Positions 50,982 through 59,710 of a stretch of DNA of 64,000 nt are shown here, in pieces; the first letter of the stretch is position 1; each line of letters opens with the position of its first letter. This DNA is from Xylophilus rhododendri (GTDB lineage Bacteria; Pseudomonadota; Gammaproteobacteria; Burkholderiales; Burkholderiaceae_C): NCBI RefSeq assembly GCF_009906855.1, contig NZ_CP047650.1, positions 1,178,001 through 1,242,000 on the forward strand, read 5' to 3'. The translations under genes were made by a program, and so were the position numbers. The notes beneath the pieces were generated by a model. The model saw only the letters and a program-made list of their open reading frames with translations. It was not told where the DNA came from and ran no database searches.

Positions 50982-51947
50982 ATGCACCGTAGAACCCTGC
51001 TGCGCGCCAGCGCCCTGGCCGCCGCCACCTCGGCCGCTGGCCTGGCGCGGGCACAGAACTATCCCTCGCGCCCCATCACCCTGATCGTGCCCTACGCCGC
51101 CGGCGGCAATGCGGACTTCGTCGCCCGGCTCTTCGCCGACGCGCTGGGCCGCAACATCGGCCAGGCGGTGGTGGTGGACAACAAGGCCGGCGGCGGCGGC
51201 GCCATCGGCGCGATGCAGGTGATCGGCTCGCGGCCGGACGGCCACACCCTGCTGTTCTCGGCCACCAGCGTGTTCTCGGTCACGCCGCATCTGGTGAAGG
51301 TGGGCTACGGGCTGCACAGCGCCCGCCCGGTCTGCCTGGTCAGCAAGACACCGATGGTGCTGGTGGTGCGCAAGTCCAGCAAGTACAAGACCCTGGCCGA
51401 CCTGCTGCAGGGCGCCAAGGCCTCGCCCGGCGGCATTCCCATGGGCTACGGCGGCCTGGGCACACCCAACCACCTGGCCATGCTGATGCTGGAGGGCATC
51501 GCCGGGGTGCAGTTCAACGGCGTGCCCTACAAGGGCTCCGGCCCCATGCTGCAGGACATGCTGGCCGGCCAGATCGAGCTGGCGGCGGACCAGTACTCCA
51601 CCTCGCGCCCCTACATCGAATCCGGCGACCTGCTGCCGCTGGCCGTCTTCGGCCAGCGCATGGCCGCCCTGCCCGACGTGCCGTCGATCTCCTCGATCGG
51701 CAAGGAGCCCTACGACGTGTCCACCTTCCTCGGCCTGGCCGCGCCGCTGGCCACGCCCGACGCGGTGGTCGCCACCGTGCAGAAGGCCGCCGCCAAGGCG
51801 CTGGAGGACGCGGGTTTCGTGGCCAGCATGGCCAAGCTCGGCGCCGCGGTGCAGCCGGGCCAGGCGGCCGACTACGAACGCCTGCTGCAGGGCGAGAACG
51901 AATTCATCCGCCAGATGGTGGCGGCCGGCCGCATCCGGCCGGAATGA
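50982..51947 (+). CDS. Bug/TctC-family substrate-binding protein
   Basis: 321 residues with a signal of Tat or Sec type (MHRRTLLRASALAAATSAAG ending LARA). The Bug signatures are LIVPYAAGGNADFVARLFAD, VVVDNKAGGGGAIGAMQ, PDGHTLLFS, GGLGTPNHLAMLMLEG and the polar PYKGSGPMLQDML. AAAGAGGAG gives a strong ribosome site. It is sandwiched between the cupin gene (18 bp) and the amidohydrolase gene (13 bp), so it probably captures the amidohydrolase substrate. This is the fifth Bug gene in the window. Confidence 0.91.
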   Translation: MHRRTLLRASALAAATSAAGLARAQNYPSRPITLIVPYAAGGNADFVARLFADALGRNIGQAVVVDNKAGGGGAIGAMQVIGSRPDGHTLLFSATSVFSVTPHLVKVGYGLHSARPVCLVSKTPMVLVVRKSSKYKTLADLLQGAKASPGGIPMGYGGLGTPNHLAMLMLEGIAGVQFNGVPYKGSGPMLQDMLAGQIELAADQYSTSRPYIESGDLLPLAVFGQRMAALPDVPSISSIGKEPYDVSTFLGLAAPLATPDAVVATVQKAAAKALEDAGFVASMAKLGAAVQPGQAADYERLLQGENEFIRQMVAAGRIRPE

Positions 51948-51960
51948 AAGGACGACGGAC

Positions 51961-52875
51961 ATGAGCATCGCCACCGGCCGCAGCCTTTCCGAGCCCGATC
52001 CGCCGCCGGATCCGCAGCCCCATCCGCCGCGCGGCTTCACCCTGCCGCGCGGCGCGACGGATTGCCATGCCCATGTGGTCGGGCCGGAGGGCTACATCCC
52101 CCAGCGCAGCTACACGCCCCATCCGGCGCCGGCCGAGGCCTATCTGCGCATGCTCGATGCGACCGGCATGGACCGCGGCGTGCTGGTGCAGGTCAGCGTG
52201 CACGGCAGCGACAACCGCCTGCTGATGGAGACGCTGAAGCAGCATCCCCGGCGCCTGCGCGGCATCGCCGTGGCACCGCACGACCTGCCCGAGGCCGGTT
52301 GGCGGGCGCTGAAGGAGTCCGGCGTGGTCGGACTGCGCCTGAACACCACCACCGGAGGCGGCGTGGGCACGGCGGCGCTGGAGCAGTACGAGGCGATCTG
52401 CCTGGAGCTGGGCTGGCACCTGCAGTTCCTGGTGGAGGCGGCGCAGATCCCCGCGCTGGCACCGCGCATCGCCCGCCTGCGGGTGCCGGCGGTGTTCGAC
52501 CACATGGGTTATGTGCGGCCTTCTATGGCCGGCGGCGAGGCGGCCCGCACCCTGCTGCAGCTGGTGCGCGACGGGGCCTGGGCCAAGCTCTCGGGCGGCT
52601 TCCGCATCTCGCAATCGCCGGCGCCCTACCACGACACCGTGGCCTTCGCCGCCGCCCTGGCCGAGGCCGGGCCCGGGCGCTGCGTGTGGGGTTCGGACTG
52701 GCCGCATGTGAGTTTCGGCGGCGTGATGCCCAACCCGGGCGACCTGCTGGACTTGCTGGCACAGGCGGTGCCGGACGAGGCGGCCCGGCAGGCGGTGCTG
52801 GTGGACAACCCGGCGCGGCTCTATGGCTTCGAGCTTGCTGGGACGGCGCAAGCGGCCGATGCGGCCTCGCCATGA
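51961..52875 (+). CDS. Amidohydrolase, 2-pyrone-4,6-dicarboxylate lactonase-like
   Basis: 304 residues. The PF04909 pattern is clear: DCHAHVVGP metal motif near residue 38, VSVHGSDNRLLMETLKQHP, VFDHMGYVRP with the barrel histidine, and the C-terminal WGSDWPHVSFGG whose Asp is the catalytic residue in the LigI lactonase group. GAP-rich residues 10-25 form a tail. Hydrolysis of a lactone or dicarboxylate is likely. It ends the GntR-linked cupin/Bug operon. The family includes PDC lactonase and related dicarboxylate hydrolases, and the substrate is not fixed. Confidence 0.87.
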   Translation: MSIATGRSLSEPDPPPDPQPHPPRGFTLPRGATDCHAHVVGPEGYIPQRSYTPHPAPAEAYLRMLDATGMDRGVLVQVSVHGSDNRLLMETLKQHPRRLRGIAVAPHDLPEAGWRALKESGVVGLRLNTTTGGGVGTAALEQYEAICLELGWHLQFLVEAAQIPALAPRIARLRVPAVFDHMGYVRPSMAGGEAARTLLQLVRDGAWAKLSGGFRISQSPAPYHDTVAFAAALAEAGPGRCVWGSDWPHVSFGGVMPNPGDLLDLLAQAVPDEAARQAVLVDNPARLYGFELAGTAQAADAASP

Positions 52876-52906
52876 ATGGCGAGGCCTGGGCGCCAAGGCG
52901 TCGTGT

Positions 52907-53023
52907 TCAGAAGGTCAAGCAGTAGCCGATGGCTTGCGCAACGGCGCAGCCAGCAGCCGACAGCACCACTGCGAGGCCGACGCCCCGTCGCACGAACAGC
53001 GCTTTGGTTGCCGCGCGGGTCAT
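52907..53023 (-). CDS. 38-residue membrane peptide coupled to the ferritin-like gene
   Basis: The ATG at 53021-53023 overlaps the stop of the ferritin-like gene by 4 nt (ATGA), the arrangement used for translational coupling elsewhere in this window. The product begins [20 protein letters not shown], continues [18 protein letters not shown], and is mostly one hydrophobic helix with positive residues on the N-terminal side, plus two cysteines. It fits a small inner-membrane protein. No homologue is recognised. It could also be a chance ORF; coupling and composition support it being real. Confidence 0.45.
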   Translation of the reverse strand: MTRAATKALFVRRGVGLAVVLSAAGCAVAQAIGYCLTF

Positions 53024-53985
53024 GCGAAAGCGCTGCTCAGAACCAGGCTGCCGTTGAGCCCCGCAGGGAAGAAGCCTCCGCTGTTCACCGCGCCCGGATT
53101 CAGGTAGACGATGTTGAGCACGTCGCCCGGGCTGCGGCTGTAGGCGATGCCATTGGCATCCAGGGGCACGATGTTCGACGCGCCCGACGCGTCGGGCGCA
53201 ATCCCCTGGTCGTCGTCGATGGAGTTGTCGAGGGAGTCTCGCGCGTCGGAAATCTTTCCGGCCGCCGTCTGTGCGTCCACGCCCTTCGAGTACAGCACCG
53301 TCCGGACCAGGCCGGCATGGTAGGCCTCGGCAGCCAGGATGCCGGCTGCCGCTTCGAGGTAGGTCTTGTTGCTGATGAGCGGCGATGCGCCCTTGTACGC
53401 CGTCACACCCACGTCCTCGAAGATGAAGGCCCCGAGGAGGAAGTTGATGTCGTTGGCGTAAGGATTGAAGGCGGTGCCGGCAGCGACCAGGCCAGCGGCT
53501 TGCGCGGCCTTGGAGAAGGCCCCGTTCGGATTGGTACCGCCGATGTCGATGCTGGGCATGGCCACCGCGGAACTGCCGAGTGCGGACCGCAGAAACAGCA
53601 CATGGGCCAATTCGTCGGCTGCGATCTCCTTGGCATAAGCGGCGACCAGGGGGTCGCTGAAGGGCACCGCCGCGCCAGCGGTCACCGTACCCCGGGTTCC
53701 GGCGCCCGTGGTGGCCGAATCGGGCAGGCCCGCGCCCGTCGTGGCGTAGAGGTAGAACTGCGCTTCGAGGTATTCCAGATTCAAGGCGAAGTTGAGGATT
53801 TCCGGGTCGGTCGGACCATCGGCCGCCACGGAGTTGCCTCCGCCTCCGCCACACGCGGTGAGAATCGCGCCGCCAGCTACGCCGGCAGCGAAACCACTGG
53901 TCTTGCGAAAGAACATCCTGCGTTCCTTGAGTTTGTCGGAACGGCGCTTCAGCATGGACAGGGGGGAATCGGGAAAGTCAATCAT
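53020..53985 (-). CDS. Ferritin-like domain protein, probable Tat-exported lipoprotein
   Basis: 321 residues. The N-terminus has [14 protein letters not shown] (Tat-like) and then [13 protein letters not shown], a lipobox with Cys near residue 45. The four-helix ferritin-like domain shows repeated acidic and His motifs: [41 protein letters not shown] and [14 protein letters not shown], which together could bind a di-iron centre. Such proteins are associated with desiccation and stress in some bacteria, but activity is unproven. GGAGAG precedes the start. It is followed by a coupled small membrane peptide. The 252-bp gap to the FAD hydroxylase has only a CCCAGG/CCTGGG dyad at 54024-54045. Confidence 0.87.
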   Translation of the reverse strand: MIDFPDSPLSMLKRRSDKLKERRMFFRKTSGFAAGVAGGAILTACGGGGGNSVAADGPTDPEILNFALNLEYLEAQFYLYATTGAGLPDSATTGAGTRGTVTAGAAVPFSDPLVAAYAKEIAADELAHVLFLRSALGSSAVAMPSIDIGGTNPNGAFSKAAQAAGLVAAGTAFNPYANDINFLLGAFIFEDVGVTAYKGASPLISNKTYLEAAAGILAAEAYHAGLVRTVLYSKGVDAQTAAGKISDARDSLDNSIDDDQGIAPDASGASNIVPLDANGIAYSRSPGDVLNIVYLNPGAVNSGGFFPAGLNGSLVLSSAFA

Positions 53986-54237
53986 GGTCTCTCCAATGGA
54001 AGGATGAGAAGCACATAGAAGGGCCCAGGCGGGTTGAAACCTGGGAACAAGAGGACAAGCGACACAAGCTTTGCCGCAGCGCTACGGCTCTTCATGTGGC
54101 TATGCATCCTCATAGTGTTGTGTACGGCCCGGCGCGGCGTGTGGATGCGGGTCGTGTGTAGGACTGGACGCCGAACGTCATTTCCCCCATCCCCGCTGAT
54201 CGGCCCTCACCCGCTCCTGACGATCGAGTGCTGGGCA

Positions 54238-55770
54238 TCAGATCGCCCGACCTTCACCGAACCACCGGATGCAAATGCTGTCGAGCTCAGCCTCGTCCGG
54301 CCTGCCATCGCTGGCCCATGCCACCACGCCATCCGGCCGGACCAGCACCGCGGCCAGCCCCAGGCTGCCTGTCGCATCCGCAGTCAGATACATAAGCGGC
54401 CCAGGCCAGCGACGTGCGAATACGCGCAAGGGTGCGCCAGCGCCGAAGTCCAACAGAAGGCCCTTGCCACTCCGGAGCTGCTGTCCCACTCGCGTACCGT
54501 CGTCGAGGGTGAAATCCGGCACGCTGCGCCCGACCAGCGGGTGGCCGGTGCCGAGTGGGTATCGCAGCCCCGTGCCCCAGACGCGTTCCGCGAAATAGGT
54601 CGCGCCGTCCGGCGTCTCGATGAGGTCGCGCAGGATGGCTTCCAGCGCGCGCGAGCTTGCGCTGGGCCGCATCACACCCACCTGCGCGCGCGACCAGTCG
54701 AGCACTTGCGCGCCCACCCGGTGCCGCTCCGCGAAGTAGGAGTCGAGCAACGCTTCCGGCATGTGGCCCCGTTGGACCGACGCGAGTTTCCAGCCGAGGT
54801 TCATCGCATCGCCCAGGCCCAGGTTCAGGCCCTGGCCGCCCAGCGGCGAATGGATATGGGCGGCATCACCGGCCAGCAGCACCCGGCCGCTGCGATACGC
54901 CGTGGCCTGACTGGCGCGGTCCGTCCAGCTCGTCGCCTGACGGAGCGCGTTCACGACGAGATCGGTGCCCGAAATGCGCCGCAGGACCGCCTGCACATGG
55001 TCGAGCGTGATGGGCCGCGAGCGATGGAAAGCGCCCCCGTCGAAATCGACCATGGCGATGACGCCGGGCGCCTGGTGGTTGTACATGCCCGAGGGCGTGT
55101 AGTGGCGGCCGGGCGGCAGCCGGTCGGGGTCGGCCAGTTCGACTTCGACCGAATAACCGGTGAACTCGGGATCGGTGCCGGGAAATTCGAATCCGCCGAG
55201 CTTGCGCACGGTGCTGCGCCCGCCGTCGCATCCGACCAGCCAGCACGCCCTGAAGGTTTCGCCCGCCGTGTGGATGGTCACCGCGTGGTCCGACTGCTCG
55301 AACGAGGTGACCCCGATACCACGCCGCAGGGCCACTCCGGTGGCCGCCGCGCGGGCGGCCAGCACGGTCTCGATCTGCTCCATCGTCGTGGCCATGCCGC
55401 TGGCTGCCGGGCCCGGGAGGCGATACACCCACCGCGATTCGTCGATGTGTTCCGCGAAGAACGGGATGCCGGCGAAGTGGCCACCCGGACGGCGCGCCTG
55501 CCGGCCCGCTTGCGCGGCCGGCACGAGCGGGGACTGGGCGGTCAACGCGTCCAGCAATCCGCGCCGGTAGAAGGCCTCGACGCTCGGGACCGAAAGCCCG
55601 CGCATGCCGAAAGGCAGGCGCTTCAGCGGCGCAGCCGGGTCTTCGGCCTGCTCCAGCACCAGGACGGAGAGATGGAAAAGACGAAGCTCGCAGGCCAGGA
55701 AAAGGCCGACCGGACCGGCGCCGGCGATGACGACGTCATAGGGAGGAATATCGTGCATGAACTGCTCCAT
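54238..55770 (-). CDS. FAD-dependent aromatic hydroxylase (PheA/TfdB/MhpA group)
   Basis: 510 residues from the ATG at 55770; the ATG at 55758 (MHDIPPYD) is also reasonable. The FAD motif is VVIAGAGPVGLFLACELRLF, the DG segment LVGCDGGRSTVRKLGG and the second FAD motif GRVLLAGDAAHIHSPLGGQG, then LNLGLGDAMNLGWKLA. A thioredoxin-like C-terminal domain (VLVRPDGVVAWASDG) follows, as in phenol hydroxylase-type enzymes and in antibiotic-modifying Rox-like proteins. It hydroxylates an aromatic or polyketide compound with NAD(P)H and oxygen. It stands alone, 213 bp after the terminator-like element downstream of the SDR. Substrate is unknown. Confidence 0.88.
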   Translation of the reverse strand: MEQFMHDIPPYDVVIAGAGPVGLFLACELRLFHLSVLVLEQAEDPAAPLKRLPFGMRGLSVPSVEAFYRRGLLDALTAQSPLVPAAQAGRQARRPGGHFAGIPFFAEHIDESRWVYRLPGPAASGMATTMEQIETVLAARAAATGVALRRGIGVTSFEQSDHAVTIHTAGETFRACWLVGCDGGRSTVRKLGGFEFPGTDPEFTGYSVEVELADPDRLPPGRHYTPSGMYNHQAPGVIAMVDFDGGAFHRSRPITLDHVQAVLRRISGTDLVVNALRQATSWTDRASQATAYRSGRVLLAGDAAHIHSPLGGQGLNLGLGDAMNLGWKLASVQRGHMPEALLDSYFAERHRVGAQVLDWSRAQVGVMRPSASSRALEAILRDLIETPDGATYFAERVWGTGLRYPLGTGHPLVGRSVPDFTLDDGTRVGQQLRSGKGLLLDFGAGAPLRVFARRWPGPLMYLTADATGSLGLAAVLVRPDGVVAWASDGRPDEAELDSICIRWFGEGRAI

Positions 55771-55899
55771 GTGATCGTTCGACCGGAGCAGCTCGCGACA
55801 TGAGAACCACACGGACGAACGACGGATGCCTTGCGGCATCCGCTATTCGTCGTGGGGTTCTCCGGGCAAGCGGAAAACAGAGCTTCCCTGAAGGGAAAG

Positions 55900-55932
55900 G
55901 GCCCGGGCTTACCAAACCGGGCCTGCCTTTTT
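55900..55932. terminator. GC-rich hairpin with T tract between SDR and FAD hydroxylase genes
   Basis: GGCCCGG pairs with CCGGGCC across a 10-nt loop and is followed on the plus strand by TGCCTTTTT. No plus-strand gene ends here; on the minus strand the hairpin lies 51 bp past the SDR stop (55984) and is followed by a weaker T-rich tract. It probably ends the SDR operon. A small TTCCC/GGGAA hairpin adjoins it at 55884-55897. Confidence 0.4.
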
Positions 55933-55983
55933 CGACATCGAAATTCTAGTGCCAGGGCTGCCGGCGCCATCGGCGTCACCGTT

Positions 55984-56691
55984 TCACCAGGGCAAGGCGG
56001 CGCCCTGGTAATCCAGGTACCGGTTGTCGCCGCTTCCCGCGTGGCGTTCGACCACCTGCAGGATGCCCTCGACACTGGGCTCCACTTCGATCTCCGCCTC
56101 GACCGTTCCGTCCAGCGTGCCCATGGCGGTGCGAACCCATCCGGGATGGATGCTCAGCACCGTCAGCCCGCTCGCCGCGTTTTCCGCATGCAGGCCGCGC
56201 GCGAGCATGTTGAGCGCGACCTTGCTGGCGCGATAGAGCTCCAGCCCGCCTTCGCGGTTCAGGCCGATGCTGGCGCGGTGCGAGGACATGAAGGCCAGCG
56301 TTCCGCGCGGCTTCAGGTGCGCTTCGAGCAGCTGCCGCGCCAGGCGGATCGGACCGAAGGTGTTGGTCATCATGAGGTTCGCCACCTCCTGCGGCGTCAC
56401 CTCCCGGCTGCTCTGGTGCAAGGGGCCCCAGATGCCTGCGTTCATGAAGATCACGTCGAAGCGGCGCGAGCCCAGTTGCTGCTTCAGGGAGGCGACCTGC
56501 GCCGCTTCCGTCACATCGACGGTGCCGGTCTCCAGCCGGGCACGATCGGCTTCACCGGCCCTGCGCAGGGCATCGAGCTCGCCGCCCTCGCGCGCCGTGC
56601 CGAAGACATGCCAGCCCCTGGCGAAGAACTTGTGGGCCATGCCCAGGCCAAGGCCGCGCTCGGCGGCCACGATGAGGATCGATTTGTCCAT
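55984..56691 (-). CDS. SDR family oxidoreductase
   Basis: 235 residues. The cofactor loop is AAERGLGLGMAHKF, a variant of TGxxxGxG; MNAGIWG replaces NNAG, a common divergence. The active site has Ser in AFMSSHRAS and the Tyr-x3-Lys pair in YRASKVALNML. The C-terminus lacks the usual VDGG. It resembles the sniffer/CsgA-like carbonyl reductases. It follows the SDR at 56705 after 13 bp, forming a two-gene unit. It may reduce or oxidise a product made by its partner. The substrate is unknown. Confidence 0.87.
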   Translation of the reverse strand: MDKSILIVAAERGLGLGMAHKFFARGWHVFGTAREGGELDALRRAGEADRARLETGTVDVTEAAQVASLKQQLGSRRFDVIFMNAGIWGPLHQSSREVTPQEVANLMMTNTFGPIRLARQLLEAHLKPRGTLAFMSSHRASIGLNREGGLELYRASKVALNMLARGLHAENAASGLTVLSIHPGWVRTAMGTLDGTVEAEIEVEPSVEGILQVVERHAGSGDNRYLDYQGAALPW

Positions 56692-56704
56692 GGGTTTTCC
56701 TGGT

Positions 56705-57466
56705 TCAGAGTGCGGTGAAGCCGCCGTCCACCATCACGACGGCGCCCGTCATGAAGCTCGACGCGGGCGAAGCAAGAAAGGCGACCACCTCGGCGATCTC
56801 GTGCGGCTGCGCGACGCGGCCCAGCGGATGCACCGATCCGTAGCCCGCCAGCGTGGCCCGGCTGTCGTCGACGATGTCTTTGAGGATGTCGGTCTCGACC
56901 ACACCCGGCGCGACCACGTTGGCGCGAATGCCGGCCGCGCCCTGCTCCACCGCCAGAACCCTGGTCAGCTGTGCGATGGCGCCCTTGGAGGCGGCGTAGG
57001 CCGCGGTGTCGGGCATGCCCACCGAGGCCACGATGGAGGCCAGGTTGACGATGGAGCCGCCCGGCGCCCGCATGTGCCGCAGCGCTTCGCGGCAATGCAG
57101 GAAACAGCCTCTCGCATTGACACCCATGAGCAGGTCCCAATCCTGGACGCTGGTGGCGCCGATGGGCTTGTTGAGGGTCTGGCCGGCGTTGTTGACCAGG
57201 ACGTCCAGCCTCCCGAAACGCTGCAGGGCCAGGGCCATGGTGTCGATGGCGGTCTGCTCCAGCGACACATCGCCGACGAAGCTCGCGACCCGGGGCCCTT
57301 CGAGCAGCCGGACCGCCGGGTTGCGGTCGCTGGCGACCACCTGCGCACCCCTTGCCAGAAGCAGCTCCACGCATGCCCGCCCGATGCCGCGCGCGGCGCC
57401 GGTCACCACGGCCACACGGCCCTGCAGGCTCCAGCTGCGAGGCATCGCCACGCCGGTTTCGTCCAT
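56705..57466 (-). CDS. SDR family oxidoreductase (FabG-like)
   Basis: 253 residues from the ATG at 57466, which has GGAG at the right spacing; an ATG 12 bp further upstream is less well placed. Motifs: TGAARGIG cofactor loop, LVNNAGQTLNKPIG, NLASIVASVGMPDTAAYAAS with the catalytic Tyr and K following (YAASKGAIAQL), and the C-terminal GAVVMVDGGFTAL. Aspartate in SDRNPAV suggests NAD preference. It diverges from the LysR at 57573, with two palindromes in the 106-bp gap, so that regulator is its likely controller. It is the first gene of the two-SDR unit. Confidence 0.89.
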   Translation of the reverse strand: MDETGVAMPRSWSLQGRVAVVTGAARGIGRACVELLLARGAQVVASDRNPAVRLLEGPRVASFVGDVSLEQTAIDTMALALQRFGRLDVLVNNAGQTLNKPIGATSVQDWDLLMGVNARGCFLHCREALRHMRAPGGSIVNLASIVASVGMPDTAAYAASKGAIAQLTRVLAVEQGAAGIRANVVAPGVVETDILKDIVDDSRATLAGYGSVHPLGRVAQPHEIAEVVAFLASPASSFMTGAVVMVDGGFTAL

Positions 57467-57515
57467 TGTTTTCTCCATGAGTCGGCTTCGATCGAAGCAA
57501 GGCATCAACTGTCGA

Positions 57516-57537
57516 CTCCTTAGGAGAATTCCGGAAT
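57516..57537. promoter_or_regulatory. Two adjoining palindromes in the SDR/LysR divergent promoter
   Basis: CTCCTTAGGAG (57516-57526) and ATTCCGGAAT (57528-57537) are each perfect palindromes and nearly touch. They lie 36 bp before the LysR start and 50 bp before the SDR start. Such paired dyads in a LysR divergent gap are typical of recognition and activation sites, although neither fits T-N11-A strictly. Confidence 0.45.
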
Positions 57538-57572
57538 ATCCCGATTTCTTCATTGGCCATTAAGCTGACCTT

Positions 57573-58484
57573 ATGAATGAAGCCACCTTACCCACCGGAA
57601 CCGAGATCGCGCAGCTGCGCACTTTCGTCGTCATCGCCGACACCCTGAGTTTTGCCAGGGCCGCCGAGCGCCTGGGTGTGACGCCTTCGGCCTTGAGCCA
57701 GACCCTCCGTGCCCTAGAAGCGCAGGTCGGCGCCCGCCTGCTCCACCGCACGACCCGCAGTGTTTCGCTGACCGAGGCGGGCACCAGACTGCTCGCCAAC
57801 GCGGCGCCCGCGTTGAAAGAGCTGGGCAGCGCGTTGCAGGCCGCCAAGGAGCACCACAAGCACATCCGCGGGGTGCTGCGCATCCACTGTTTCAGGGTGG
57901 CGGTGGACCTCTTCATCACGCCGGTCCTGCGTGCCTTCCACGAGGCCTATCCGGAGGTGGTGCTCGACCTCGTCATCGACGACCATGTGGTCGACATCGT
58001 GGCCGACGGCTTCGATGCCGCCATTCGCGTCGGCGAGGTGATCGAGAAGGACATGGTCGCGATACGGCTCGGGCCGGACCTGCGGCAAGTCGCGCTCGCA
58101 TCGCCGCAATATCTGGCCCGCCATGGCTGCCCCGCAACCCCGCGCGACCTGGCTGACCACGCCTGCATAGGCTGGCGCTGGCCGGGCCAGGATTTGCCCT
58201 ACCGATGGGAGTTCATGGACGGCACGCAGGCGCTGGATGTCGTGGTTCGTGGACCTCTCATCGCCAACAGCCGCGACTTCTGCGTGCGTGCCGCCGCCGA
58301 AGGGATTGGCATCGCCTTCGCCATAGAAGAAGCCGCAGCCGAGGAAATCAGGAGAGGGCAACTGCTGGTATTACTGGAGGGCTGGTCAGCGCCATTTCCG
58401 GGCTTTCACCTCTGCTTTCCGTCACGCAGGCAAATGGCTCCGGCGTTGCGTGCGTTCATCGACGCTTTGCGTCACGAATCTTGA
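57573..58484 (+). CDS. LysR family transcriptional regulator
   Basis: 303 residues. The HTH is TFVVIADTLSFARAAERLGV continuing TPSALSQTLRALEAQVGARL, and the LLHRTTRSVSLTEAG segment places it in the DmlR/AaeR-like group. The effector domain starts near 95 (GVLRIHCFRVAVDLFITPVL). It diverges from the two-SDR operon and is followed by 119 bp before the MFS pseudogene, where one copy-like short repeat (58545-58578) lies. It probably regulates the SDR operon. Confidence 0.9.
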   Translation: MNEATLPTGTEIAQLRTFVVIADTLSFARAAERLGVTPSALSQTLRALEAQVGARLLHRTTRSVSLTEAGTRLLANAAPALKELGSALQAAKEHHKHIRGVLRIHCFRVAVDLFITPVLRAFHEAYPEVVLDLVIDDHVVDIVADGFDAAIRVGEVIEKDMVAIRLGPDLRQVALASPQYLARHGCPATPRDLADHACIGWRWPGQDLPYRWEFMDGTQALDVVVRGPLIANSRDFCVRAAAEGIGIAFAIEEAAAEEIRRGQLLVLLEGWSAPFPGFHLCFPSRRQMAPALRAFIDALRHES

Positions 58485-58603
58485 TCCGGCACCGGGACTT
58501 GGCGACTGCAAGATGCCGAGCTGAAGACAGCGGCACCTTGCTAACAGCGATATCCGCTTTGCGGCGGACGCAGACGTCCAGGAGAAACCGTTCCGCGTCA
58601 TTT

Positions 58604-59710
58604 TTACCTCTGTCCTTCGCTCAGGCGCTGGAATCGAAGAATCATCCAAGGTCCTGCGAGAGCCCCCAGTCCGGCACTGCTCCATGCCAACGCCCACCCA
58701 GTCCCTGCCTGCGAAAATGTGACTGCCCCCAATCCGAGGCGAGCCCGAATACCCAGGGGCTGACAGCCCCGGCACCGAAGCCCATGACGGAGCGCACCGA
58801 GAAGGCAGCACCAAGCCGGCTGGCTGGCACCACATCGGCCAGCGCCGTCGAATGGACGGATGAATCGGCAATAGCGCACAGGCTGTACCACGCGCCGAAG
58901 CCAGCAAGTAGCCACAGGGGCACTTTTTCCATCCAGCCAAAGCTGAAGGAGCAGAGCAGGCTCGCGCAACTCGCCAGCAGCATGACCGGTGCTCGACCAA
59001 ACCGGTCCGAGGCCGCGCCGCCCAGCAGGCTGCCCGCCATGCTCACGAGATGCGCGCCGGCAGCCAGGCCAATGCCCTGCGCGGTCGACATGCCCCCGCC
59101 CTTTGCGGCGAATGCCATGAAGGCAGGCAGCCACGCCCATAGGGCCATCAACTCCCAGCAGTGTGCGGCGTAGGCGGCGCTACCGGTCATGGCGGGCTTG
59201 TCTTGCAGGGTGTCGCGCAATGCCTGTATCACCGGGTAGGCCTGCGTGGCGCGCTGTGGCTCGTCAGGGCGCATTCGGGACAGCGCCGCCACGGCCACGT
59301 CGAGCCGGAGCCGCGTTCATGGCCAGCAACTGCAGCCCGGGGCTATAGCACCCGCCGGCGCACAGGCCTGTCAGGGCGTAGAGCAAGCTCGCCCTTAACA
59401 GATCACGCGCACCGGCAGCAAACAGCAGGGCCGATAACGCGGTCAGTACGCAGCATGCCAGAAACACACGCCGAGGCCCGACGCGGTCCGCAATGAAGCC
59501 GACGCCGAACAGTGAAACCAGGTAACCCAGGTGCCACGCGCTCTGCACCAGTGCCGCGTTGGATGCTGACAGGCCCCAATCAACCATTACGCGGGGCAGT
59601 ACCCCCGCCCACGCCACCGCGATGGTGGCCTGGAACAGCCTGGTGACGCAGAGCAAAGGCAGCCAACCCGGCTGAGAGGTCGCTGCACTCACGGCTGGCG
59701 CAAGTCGCAC
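58604..59710 (-). pseudogene. Decayed MFS transporter
   Basis: Three lesions break this major-facilitator gene. The first part (59710 to about 59290) encodes about 125 residues with helices 1-4 (PLLCVTRLFQATIAVAWAGV, FIADRVGPRRVF) ending at APARRGRG. A shift moves the frame to one reading VAALSRMRPDEPQRAT, a loop that belongs before helix 7, so helices 5-6 seem deleted. Helices 7-11 follow (CWELMALWAWLPAFMAFA, SDRFGRAPVMLLAS). At a C5/G5 run (58726-58730) the frame shifts again, and helix 12 continues as AGTGWALAWSSAGLGAL. The start overlaps the acetyltransferase end by 22 bp. The whole may once have exported a toxic compound. Confidence 0.75.

Noticed and set aside
53986..54237. Possible small gene in the gap between ferritin-like and FAD hydroxylase genes
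   Set aside because: No frame has good codon composition or a ribosome site; only a 6-bp dyad at 54024-54045 was noticed.
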